Assembly (NCBI GenBank): GCA_024345305.1 | Contig: BRON01000008.1 | Coordinates: 1,550,001 to 1,614,000 of the forward strand | Length of the DNA: 64,000 nucleotides | Direction: 5' to 3' | Source of the DNA: Mrakia gelida | Lineage: Eukaryota > Basidiomycota > Tremellomycetes > Cystofilobasidiales > Mrakiaceae | Part shown: positions 12,267 to 21,855 of the stretch, piece after piece | How positions within the stretch are numbered: the first letter of the stretch is position 1 | Layout: each line of letters opens with the position of its first letter | Notes under the pieces: model-generated | What the model was told of the DNA's origin: nothing | Seen by the model: only the letters and a program-made list of their open reading frames with translations | Database searches by the model: none | Translations under genes and position numbers: made by a program

Positions 12267-13263
12267 TCGAGTTCTTCACCTCTCTCCGTCCCGTCTCGTC
12301 GCGTTCGCGCTTGGCGTTCTCTCTCTCTCTGTCCTCATCTCCCACTTGTGCTTAGTTCGTCTCTCCTCCTCTTCCTTTGCTTTTAGTTATGCTCCCCTCC
12401 CTTTTCCACATCTCCTTCGCTCGTCTATCTTTTTCGCTCGTTCGTTCACATCGTAACTCTCGCTCCCACACACGGACTTATGGACCTTCTCTTCCCTCTC
12501 TTTTTTCACGTTTTCTTCGACGTCGACGTTGCTGTATCCCTTACGTACCTAGTTTACTTGCTTGCGCTTACTTAGCTAGCTCAAACTCTCTCTCTCTCTC
12601 TACTTGATTCTCGATCCTAATGACTTTCTCTCGTTCGAAAAGGGACGCGAACGACTCAGCGACTCGAGGTCAAGACGCGTCGCTTGGGCGGTACTAGAAA
12701 GGCGGTAAGGCTCGGTTACTTCAAAGCCAAGCGAGCTGAAGTATGAACTACCTAGCCTATAGCAGTGGAAGCGTAGCTTAAGGAAAGATAAGATACGACG
12801 GAGAGCGAGCAAGCGTTGGCTTGCTTTCGGGACGCGACGCGTCCACCCTCAGAGCTCGCGAAGAAAGCAAAGGAACTGGACGTCGATTCTTCCCGGAGGA
12901 TCTCAAAGATATACTTCAGATTCTAGGAAGTTACCTTGGAAGGGGACGGTTGAGGAAGGAGAGAATAGGATCCGACGCAAGCGACGTGACTGAACGAGAC
13001 CGGAGCTGGCAAGGTCGCGACTGCTGGGCTCCTCAGGAGCCCTTCTCTCTCCTTTTCACCCACTGAATCACAGAGATTTGAGAGAGAAGACACCTCCTCA
13101 GATTTTTTCCTGCTCGGAAAAATTGAGTCCGCCCTCCTCAGGCCCAGACCCTCGAAATGTGTTCGTTCGATCTTCGTCAGCTGATTTGCGTTCTTCGCTC
13201 CCTCTCTTCTTTCCCTCCCTCCTCCCTTCCTCGCTTCCCTTCCAACCACCACCACCCCTCAAC
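12267..13263. other. Intergenic region between YTH and coiled-coil genes
   Basis: About 1 kb without a supported gene. The first 300 bp are pyrimidine-rich and T-rich, as expected of a 3' UTR, with a CT dinucleotide run near 12585-12600. The stretch 12640-12830 is mixed sequence in which I see no tRNA or exon. From about 13170 a CT-rich leader leads into the next start codon. Confidence 0.5.
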
Positions 13264-14446
13264 ATGTGCGCCTTCAGAATGCGACGACCTGGAGTAGCTC
13301 TCGCGACGGGAGCCATCGTTGGAAGTGCAGCCGCTCGATCATCCAACTCGCGAGACGAGAGCTCCATCGTCAAGCAGCATCTCGCTCAGTCGGATGCGGA
13401 GAACGCTCAATACAGAGCTCAGATCCAGGATCTTAAGAATCAGTTGTTCCAGAGGGATCAGAGGGTCGGTATCGTCAAGCGTTCTCTCGAGACGACGGAC
13501 TGAGAGAGGACGGATGGGAGTTGGCGCTCGTTTTGCTTGCCACGTTCCTCAGCTTCGCCTTCGTTCGTTTCATGTGCTCATCCCTGTCTCTGCTCTTTCT
13601 TGAATCGTTTCCACTCTCTCGCAGATCTCTAACCTCGAGGAGAAAATCAGAGAGAAGGACTCGAAGATCGAGGAGTTGAGGATCGAGATCGCGAAGGTGA
13701 GTTTCGTCGTTTCTGTTCTCCCCTCCCGCTCGTCTTGAACGAAGCTGAACTCCTGCTTCATCTCCGTCATTCTATTCCAGTCCCAATCTCTTCACACCTC
13801 CCTCGAGTCCGAGAGGATGGGAAACCGAGCCGCGACGGACGAACGAGCCGCTGTTCTCGCTGATCTTCGAGCTCGAGTGAGTTGCTCAACACCAATCTTT
13901 CCATCCCCTCCTCCTTTCACGACGCTGATCTTTTCGTTCCTTCTCTCTCGATTTGCCTGCTCCAAGATCCAAGTCCTCGAAGCTGAGAAGGCTGCTCTCG
14001 TCGCCTCCGCGAACCAAGCGAGATCAGTTGGTGGTTCGAGCACCGTCAGTTCGATTTTCTCCTCTCATCGTTTCTGTTCTTCGTCGGGCTGACCTTCTCC
14101 TCGTTTCGTATTTTCAGCTCACCTCCATGGACTCCCTCGAGCAAGACTTCAGACAGACTCGACTCGACAGTCCTCAGTCGGTTCGTCTTCCAGTCACTCG
14201 CCTCCCCCCAAGCCTCGACGCGTTTCCCGTGCTCTCCTCGCATCGCTGACCTCCACCTCTTCTTTTCGCGTCTTCCCTCCTCCACCTCCTCCAAAGCCTA
14301 CCTCCGACTCTGGCCAGCGAGCTCAGAAGATCCTCAACTTCTGCCAGATGCTCTCCTCTGCGATCGACGACCACGCAGAGCTCGACGAACTCGTCCCTTA
14401 CGTTTCTGCCATCAAGAAGCAGGCTCTTGGGATCAGGAGTGGTTGA
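13264..14446 (+). CDS. Coiled-coil protein of unknown function
   Basis: I do not recognise a named family. Six phase-0 exons are supported: 13264-13464, 13625-13696, 13781-13876, 13967-14044, 14118-14180 and 14297-14446. They give 219 residues. The N-terminus MCAFRMRRPGVALATGAIVG is basic then small and hydrophobic, with a glycine-alanine pattern. From about residue 35 to 150 the sequence is heptad-like and charged (QYRAQIQDLKNQLFQRDQR, then EEKIREKDSKIEELRIEI), typical of a parallel coiled coil. The C-terminus is helical (ILNFCQMLSSAIDDHAEL). Every intron being phase 0 between coiled-coil blocks is notable. A scaffold or tethering role is possible but unproven. It converges on the BRCT-SANT gene at 14926. 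Confidence 0.75.
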
Positions 14447-14925
14447 GATGTGAGTTCAGTTGTACCCATCGTCTCTCAGCGTCAGAGACAAGAGCTCGAA
14501 CAGAAGCTGACTCGTGTCTGTTCTTGCGTTCAGCTTTCGTCGTTCGTTGTCGGCCTTCGACTCGTCGCGTCTCTCGTTCCCTTTCTCTCTCGGTCTCTTC
14601 ATTAGCTTTGCTCTCGCTTTGTACATACCTTAACCCTTCCAGCTTAACTTTTCGCTTTTGGGTTCGTGATCTTGACGACGTCTTCTCTGCAACATCGTCC
14701 CGAGCAAGTGAGCGTGCGAAAGCTCGACGCGTCCAACTCTTTTCGTTCTTCCGACCGTTCAGGTCGACCTCGCCTTGCAGGAAGAGGTTCGTGAAAGTCA
14801 TAAATGTGAACGAGAGAAGCGCATGCAAGCAAATAGAACCCAACGCCCAAAACAACAAACCACACCAACGAAACGAACCCAAACCTCAACTCAACCCGCC
14901 ACCCTCCCCTCCCGCTCCTACTCCC
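14447..14925. other. Convergent intergenic spacer
   Basis: The 3' flanks of the coiled-coil gene (+) and BRCT-SANT gene A (-) meet here. CT-rich and then mixed sequence; no exon or RNA gene is supported. Confidence 0.5.
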
Positions 14926-17567
14926 TCAATCCTCCTCCGCCGTTCCCCCATCCTCAACCCTCACAAGCGTAGCTCTCTCCTTCTTCCCTGTAACCTCCAA
15001 CTTCCTCCCCAACCAAGCCAACCTCTCCAGCTCTCCCATCTCCCCTCCATCTCCTCTCGCACTCCACTTCTCCGTTCGCTTGACGCAGAACGAACAAGCC
15101 AGACTTCCCTCGAGTTTCGTAATCATCTGAGGGTCCGAGGGATCCTCCTCGGCGAGTTCGAGCATCTTGAAGTACGAAGACTCGTCTTCTCCCGTTCCGC
15201 ACCAGTAACAGAAGGGAGCGGAGGGAGGGAGAGAGGAGGGAGGGACGCCGAGGGAGAGGAAGGTGGGTGGTTCGAAGCCTGAGGAGGAGGAGGAGGAGGA
15301 GGAGCCGGAAAGAGGAGAGGGAGATCGTTGAGAGGATGGGACGGTTGTTGGTTCGAGTTCGATCCGGACGCGACTGGAGAGGGACTGAGCGACAAGGCCT
15401 CGCGTCTGGGGTGTTTCGACGACGAGGAGGACGAGGAGGGACCGTCGACCTTGTCGAGCGAGCGCTTCGAGCTCGAGGAAACTGGGGTGGGATGGTTTCT
15501 GGTGAGATGGGAGGAGCGAGTTGGACGGGGCTGAGAGCCTGCTGGACGAGACTTCGACTTCGACTTCAACGACGAACGATCCTCGAGTTCTCGAACTGCC
15601 TGGTCGATCCTGGCCCTGTGGTCGTAGTATCGATTCCTGACGGAATCGACAGTTCGGATTGGATGCTGTATTCGGTCGGGAGAAGATGGCAGGGCGCGTC
15701 AGTGAATCGAAGACGGAGGAACGGCAAGCTCGCGAGATGAAAGGGACGAAAAAGAGAACGCGACGAGAGGGCTCACCTCTGCATGGAAGTCTCTGAAGAC
15801 CTGTTTCCTGGACTTATACGGCTTCGATAGACGCTGGATGAGGTCCGCCTCCTCGGAGACCGTCCAGTGGAACAAGGGAGACGTCTCTGCTCCGTCCTCG
15901 TAGTCGACAGGGAGGAGCAGACCCTCGTAGCGATCCCTGTGCTTGTAGTAGTGCTTCCGGACGCCGTTGTAGGTTCGACGAGAGTGCTGAGAGAATTGAA
16001 AGACATAAATCGGGTCAGCCTCAGGTTGCCGTCGTCGAAAGAGGAAGAAAGAACGAGTTGAGACTCACCAAGGAGGAGAAGTTCCTGAACGCGGCGATGG
16101 GGGACGACGTTGACTGAAGACATTTCCTGAGGTCCGACTCCTCTTGATCGGTGTAGGCGTCTCGGATGCCATGACTGGAGATATGACAAGGAAGAGATCA
16201 ATACGAGGAGAGGGAGCGCGAAACACGAGGAGGAAGTCGCGACCCACCCTCGTCCCACTCCCTCCACGGTTTCTTCCGGCGCGTCGTCATCGTCCTCCTC
16301 TTCGTCCTCCGAGCTGTAGCATCAAAGAGGAGGACAGACTGTCAGGACAAGTCAAGCGAGGGTTGCGTGGAGATGATAGAGCTCGTTCACAAAAACTCAC
16401 CTCGACTCCCTCGCCCTCTCCTTCCCCTTTCCCTTCCCGGCCATCGACTCTCTCCTCGCCCTCCCAGCTCCATCCCCATTCCTCAGCACCTCGATACTAG
16501 CCTTGAAATCGAACTCGTTGACTCGGAAGTGTTCTCGCAGCGCAGGCCCCGTTCGTCGAGTGAGCTGTCAAGACGAGACGACGCGTCGATGGTTAGCTCG
16601 ATGGAGAAACGACGAGGAGAGACAGAGGACTGGACAGACTGACCTCCGTCAAAGCAAACCTATCAAAGGCGTTTCGACCGTTCTTGTCGAGAGCTGAGTA
16701 GTCCTCCTCGACAGAGAGCAAGAATCGAACGAGAGTGTCGTCCTCGGAACGACGCCATTTTCCGGCGGAGGGAAGGTCGGGAGGGTCGTCGCTGCAGACG
16801 AAACGACAGGGAGAAGAAGGCGAGTTGGTTCACTCGAGAACCAAGGGGAGATATGACACGAGGGAACTCACCTCTCATCTCCATCGCTCTCCTCCTCGTC
16901 CGGCTCCTTCATCTCGACCTCCTCCTCCTCTCTCCCCTTCCCTCCTCCCCTGCCCTTCCTCATCTCGATGATCTCCCTCGCCTTCGTAAACAGGAAATCC
17001 TGCTCATCCTCCCACTCTGACCAGAGGATGCACTGCTTGAGCCATTGATCCGTTACGAGGAAATGAGAGGAGGAGGAAGGAGGTTGTTGTCGAGCTTGAA
17101 GTTGAAGAACGGCATCTCCGAAGGTCGAGGTTGGGTCTATAACGATGTGGGTCGCCTCAGCGAGGATGGCAGTATGTCGAGGAGGGTGTCCATTGGTGAA
17201 GCTCTGGGAAGAAGAGAGTGAAAAGGAAGGTCAGACGGAGGGAGAAGAGATGGGGAGGGGAGGGAGGGAGGGTGGGAGGGAGGAAGAGGTCGAGCTCACC
17301 GCTCACCTCGAGGTTCTGAACGAGTTTGGGGATCGCAGAGGGAGAGAGAGGGTCGAGGAAGAGGAGGAAACCATTGGGCCAGACGGGTTTCGAGCTGGAT
17401 GAGGATCCAGAAGCAGCGGAAGGTTTGAGGTCGACGGGTGGAGGAACGAAGGGAAGGGAAGAAGGAGGGAGGGGAGGAAGTTGAGCTTGAGCTTGATCGG
17501 TTGAAGTGGAAGGACCTGCTTCGTTGGCTTCCTGAGCTTCCTGCCTCGAGGGTCCTGAGTCCGACAT
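14926..17567 (-). CDS. BRCT-SANT-zinc finger protein A, Rap1-like candidate
   Basis: Start ATG at 17567. Exons checked in phase are 17567-17307, 17203-16872, 16791-16644, 16564-16401, 16313-16248, 16174-16069 and 15986-15777, followed by a long 3' part from about 15690 to the stop at 14926. After a Pro/Ser leader the first domain looks like the BRCT of Rap1: WPNGFLLFLDPLSPSAI, then ATHIVIDPTSTFGDAV and HFLVTDQWLKQCILWSEW. Three Myb/SANT-like modules follow: KWRRSEDDTLVRFLLSVEED, then YTDQEESDLRKCLQ with RTYNGVRKHYYKHRDRY, then HWTVSEEADLIQRLSKPYKS with TVDSVRNRYYDHRARI. The C-terminus has a C-x2-C-x34-C-x2-C finger (PFCYWCG to LACSFC) and a helix ELERLAWLGRKLE. One more intron seems to lie in the Ser/Pro linker, because the finger is in another frame; its donor is unresolved. 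Telomere or other DNA binding is inferred from architecture only. It is a paralogue of the next gene. Confidence 0.75.
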
Positions 17568-17826
17568 GGCTTTGAGGTTCGAGCTGAGATATACCGAAGT
17601 TCCGAGCTAGAGGATCAAAGACGGGAAGGAAGGAAAAGAAGGACAAGATGACGGTGAGGTCGAAGTCGAAACGAGCTCGCTCTTTCTTGTTTTGCGTCGG
17701 CCTTTCCTGTCGTCAGCGTCGTCCGTGCGAAGATACCAAAAAGACGAGGTTGCATAGATTCGTATATACGTCGTAAGCAGAAGCCCTATCTCGACCCAAA
17801 CTGACGTTGCAGCAGATCCTCCTCCT

Positions 17827-20800
17827 TCAAACCCCTCCTCCTCCACCAACAACTCCTCGACTCCTCACCCACAAACCCCTCTCACCCAACTTCTCCCTCA
17901 CCCACGACAACCTCTCCATCTCATTCATCTCCCTCACACCCTTCACGAAATCTCCTCCAGCCTTACAGTTCCTCTCAAACGCGCTCGAACACCCCGAGCA
18001 AACCATCTTTCCCTCGATCTTGACGAGTTCGCCAGAGGGAGAGCTCGGAGCAGCGAGGTGGAAGGTAGTGTAGGTCGGTCCGCGGTCGTTTCCGCAGAAC
18101 CAGCAGAAGGGTGCGGGAGGGACGTGGGACGAGGGAGGAGTGCCGAGGAGGAGGAAGGTGGGAGGTTCTCGGGGTTGTTGTTGTTGAGGGTACTGCGAGG
18201 GTTGCGAGAGGGAGGGTTGGAAGGCGGTGGGTTGAGGAGGAGGTGGGAGAGGATGGTGGTAATGGTACTGATGCTGGTGGTTGGGCTGATGCTGGTGGGA
18301 GGAAGGGAAAGGAGCAGGTGGTCGAAGGACGACGGGAGGGCTCGAATTCGACGCGACGGCGAACGCGCTCAACGTGGGAGGAGGAGGGAGTGGCTCGTTC
18401 CTCGACGACATCTCCAATCTGGGCTTCTTCTTCTGGACCTCGTTCTCCGGAGGCTGTGTTCCTGCATCGTCCATGGGCCTCGTCGAAGGAGTGTGAGAGG
18501 AAGAAGGTCTCGATTTCGGCTGCTGAGGGACGTTCGTCGCGACGACCGGAGACGAAGTGATGGGATGAGAGGGATGATCCGAGGCTCGAGTCGAGGAGGA
18601 AGCGAACGAAGAAGAGGGTCCGTCGAATCGGTTCCCGTTCGAGATGTTGGAAGGAGGAACGAAGGGAGAGAAAGCGGAGGACGAAGGGAAGCCGTTCGGC
18701 TGAGAAGGGAAGCTGTTCGAGTAGGCTTCTGAGATCGAGGACGAAGTTGAGAGGAGGTGTCTGATCCGAGAAGCAAAAACAAGCGTCGAAAAGCGTCAGA
18801 GATCGACTTCGAGCTAAGCGGAGCAAACGAAAAACGAGCGAGGAGCGAACTCACCGCGACGCGACCTGACTTCCCGCTCCACCGTCGAGCCTCAAATCAC
18901 TTCCGAAAGCGGTATGAGGGTCTGAGAACTGCTCCTGCTCGACACTCTGACTCTTCTCTCCCCTCCCAGCGGTCTTGTTGCCACCTCCTCGTCGAGGAGG
19001 CCGACCTCTCCCACGAGTCGGTAGATCGTTGGCGAAGTGCTGCTTGCGAGCGGAGACGTGGCTTCTGACGGACGAAGCTGTTCGATGAGGATGCTGCGAG
19101 ATCGAAATGCGAAGGAGGTTGAGTCAGAACGACCGTCGTATCGGGCAGAGACGCGGAGAGAGGGACGCACAGCGATCGTCATCTTGTCAGCAGCTTCAGT
19201 GACCGTCGCACTCTCTCGAAGGAATCGGCGTAGGTCGGCGTCCTCTTGAGGGGTATAGGAGAGTCTTCTGTGAGAATGTAAGGAAAGCGTGGATCAGTCA
19301 AGCCGGGAAGACGAGAAGGGCGGGGTAGAAGACGTTGGCGACTGACGATGGGCTCTTCCTCGCCTTGCTGTCTCGATAGTCCTCGTCGTCGAAGTCGGAC
19401 TCTTCGGAAGAAGAGTCGCCGGGAGGGGTCATCTCATCGCTAGAGATGAAAAGAAGAAGAAGGGCGAACAAGATCAGCTCGAGCGAGGGATGCGAAAGGA
19501 CGCGTCGCGACACTCACCTCGATGCCGTTCCCTTCTTCCTCTTTCGGACTTTCGTAGGAGCAGCAGAAGTGCATACCAGCGAAGGGAAATCAAACGTTAG
19601 ATCCCGCTCGAAGAAGCATACTCGTCGCGTCGAGTGGAAGAGAACGAGAACGAGAAACAGAGCTTCACAAACTCACCTCGACATCTCGACCTTCATCTCA
19701 ACCTTCTTCTCTCCCAATCCGACCTCATCAGTCTTGAGCTTCAAAACCTGCTTGTCGAACACAATCCTTCGAGTCTTGTAGTACTGTCTGCAAGCCGAAG
19801 CTGATCGTCGAGTGTCCTAGGGAACGAGTACGAAAGAACAAGGACGCGTGAGCTTCGTCGTTCGCTCGATTCGATGCAAGACAAAGAGAGACTCTAAGAC
19901 TTACCTCCGTAGTAGCAAACCTATCGAATACATCTTCTCCGTTCGCGTCCTTGGTGGTGTAGCTGCCCGGGTCGGAGGAGAGCAGGAAGCGAGCGAGAGC
20001 GTCGATTTCGTACTTGATCCACGCGCCATAGATAGGAAGATCGGCTGGTTTGGTACTGCGAAAGACGCAAACGGATGACAGTCAGTGAGAGTTCTTTTTG
20101 GAGATCAGAAAGTCGCTTCCGCGAGAGCCGAGAGAGTGATCACGACGGAAACTCACTCGACGTCCTCTCCACCGTCCTGCGATGCGATCCCTCTTCCGGC
20201 AGCGACTCTCGCTCTCGTTCGACGGCCAGATGTATCGGCTCCAGAGCTGCCCACCGAGACGAACCCGAGGGAAAGGGCGAGTCAGTTCGGTTTCGGTTTT
20301 GAAGCAGAAACGCGTCGCACTCGCGACCAGGAGTACTCACCTCGCGACACGCTCCTTCTCCTTCCCTTTCCCTTCTCCACTCTACAGAATCAGCAAGGCA
20401 GACCCAACCTCCAAGGACGCTGCTTCCTCCCTCAGCTGCGAGACTCGGTAATCGAAGACGCGTCCCTCTTGAGGTGAAAGTGTTTCCTGTAGTCGTTGGC
20501 GGTTCGTTCATGAGTGGACTTCAGAGGAGAACGAGAAAGAGGAAAGGAGGGTCAGTTCGTTCGCTCTGAGAGGGAAAGCGAAGGCTGGAGATGACTCACT
20601 ATCTGTCGAACGTAAGCGTCGAAGGCGTCCTGTCCCTTCTCGTCGCGAGCCGAGAGGTCGTCGAACGAAGCGAGGAAGCGAGCGAGATGATCGTCCTCCG
20701 AAACGAAGACGGCGTTCCCTCCATCGAGACTACATGCACAGAAGGAAGAAAAGAGTCAGAGTGTGAGAGAACGAAGGGTAGGAGGATGCAGCCCAAAGTC

Positions 20801-21455
20801 GAAGCTCACCTTGGGACCTCGTTCAACCTCTCCTCCTGCTCCTCCTTCTTCGCAAGCTCTCCAACCTCTTGATCAGACTTCTTTCCCTCCAGCGACGAGA
20901 CGAGATACTCCTCCTCGGGTTCCCAGGTTGACTTGAGGATGGACTGATAGATCCAATCGAGGGTGACGTGGTGCTGATCTCGAAAGGAAGGAAGGAGAGC
21001 GAGGGCGTCTCCAAAGGTTGAACTTGGAGTGTCGATGATGATGTGGGTCGCAGAGTGCATCGAGGAAGTCGTGAGAGGAGCGATGATAGGGTTCTGACTC
21101 TGTGGAAGAAAGGAGGACAAAAGGGTCAGAGAGGGATGGCGTCGAACGGGGGAAGGAACGCGAGAAGGACGAAGAGGTGGAGTGCGAAGGGGAGGGAGGG
21201 ACGAACAGCGAGCTCTTCCCCGAGTCTGACAGCTCGTTCTGAAGTTGGATCGAAGAAGAGGACGAGGCCTGAAGGCCACTGAGGTCGAGGTGAGTTGGAG
21301 GAGACGGAAGGAGCAGCGTTGCTGGTGAGATGGGAGGTGGATTGGGAGGGGAGGGAAGGAGGACACTGTGGAGCTTCGTTCGAGGTCGATGGAGGGGAAG
21401 GGACGCCTTCGATCGACTCCCTAGATTGTTCTGGTGGTACTTGAGGAGTTGACAT
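17827..21455 (-). CDS. BRCT-SANT-AT-hook-zinc finger protein B, Rap1-like candidate
   Basis: Paralogue of the gene to its left, same strand, 259 bp upstream. Start ATG at 21455. Checked exons include 21455-21207, 21099-20810 and 20729-20600. The BRCT region reads WPSGLVLFFDPTSERAVRLG, ATHIIIDTPSSTFGDALALL, HHVTLDWIYQSILKSTWEPE. Three SANT-like modules follow: SEDDHLARFLASFDDL with HERTANDYRKHFHL, then IKYEIDALARFLLSSD with TRRSASACRQYYKTRR, then YTPQEDADLRRFLRESATV with HPHRTASSVRSHVSARKQ. Next is RGRGRPPRRGG, an AT-hook-like minor-groove motif absent from paralogue A. After a long Ser/Pro/His/Gln linker comes a C-x2-C-x32-C-x2-C finger (PFCWFCG to MVCSGC) and ELxxLxWxxxKL-type helix. The exon structure around 20460-20290 is not fully resolved. 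It should be a nuclear DNA-binding protein; telomeric function is a hypothesis. Confidence 0.75.
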
Positions 21456-21855
21456 GGTTTGGTTGAAGGTCTACTGAGGTTCGAACTCGAAGAGAGGGCT
21501 GTCCATAGATGGGACGAGAAGAGGGAGCAATGGATATTGGATGAAGGAAGGGAGGACACCTTCGTTCGAATGGGAGCTCGCGTCCCTTCTCATTCGCCTT
21601 TTTCTTTTCTTTTGCTTTCGAGCGTCAAGGAAAGAAAATCATCAAAAATTTCGTAACGTATCAAAGGGCATCGAGCTACTCGAACCAGTCGCGTCTTCAA
21701 GTTTCTACTCCGTTCGAAGTCTCTTGCTCGACAAGTGAGGTTGATCGCGATTCCTGATCGACGCGAAAGGAACGAAGACGAGCGAGCCAGCACGACGAAA
21801 TAGAAAGTCAATGAACGAAGAATCAAAATGAGGAGCAGATAAAATGTCTGAAAAC
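21456..21855. other. Spacer between gene B start and the next minus-strand gene
   Basis: About 400 bp holding the presumed promoter of gene B and the 3' end of its neighbour. If the donor-like GTGAG at the neighbour's stop is used, one more exon of that gene could lie here. No defined element is seen. Confidence 0.4.

Noticed and set aside
12640..12830. Possible structured RNA or tRNA in the 1-kb gap
   Set aside because: I looked for tRNA arms and the TPsiC consensus on both strands and found no cloverleaf that fits.
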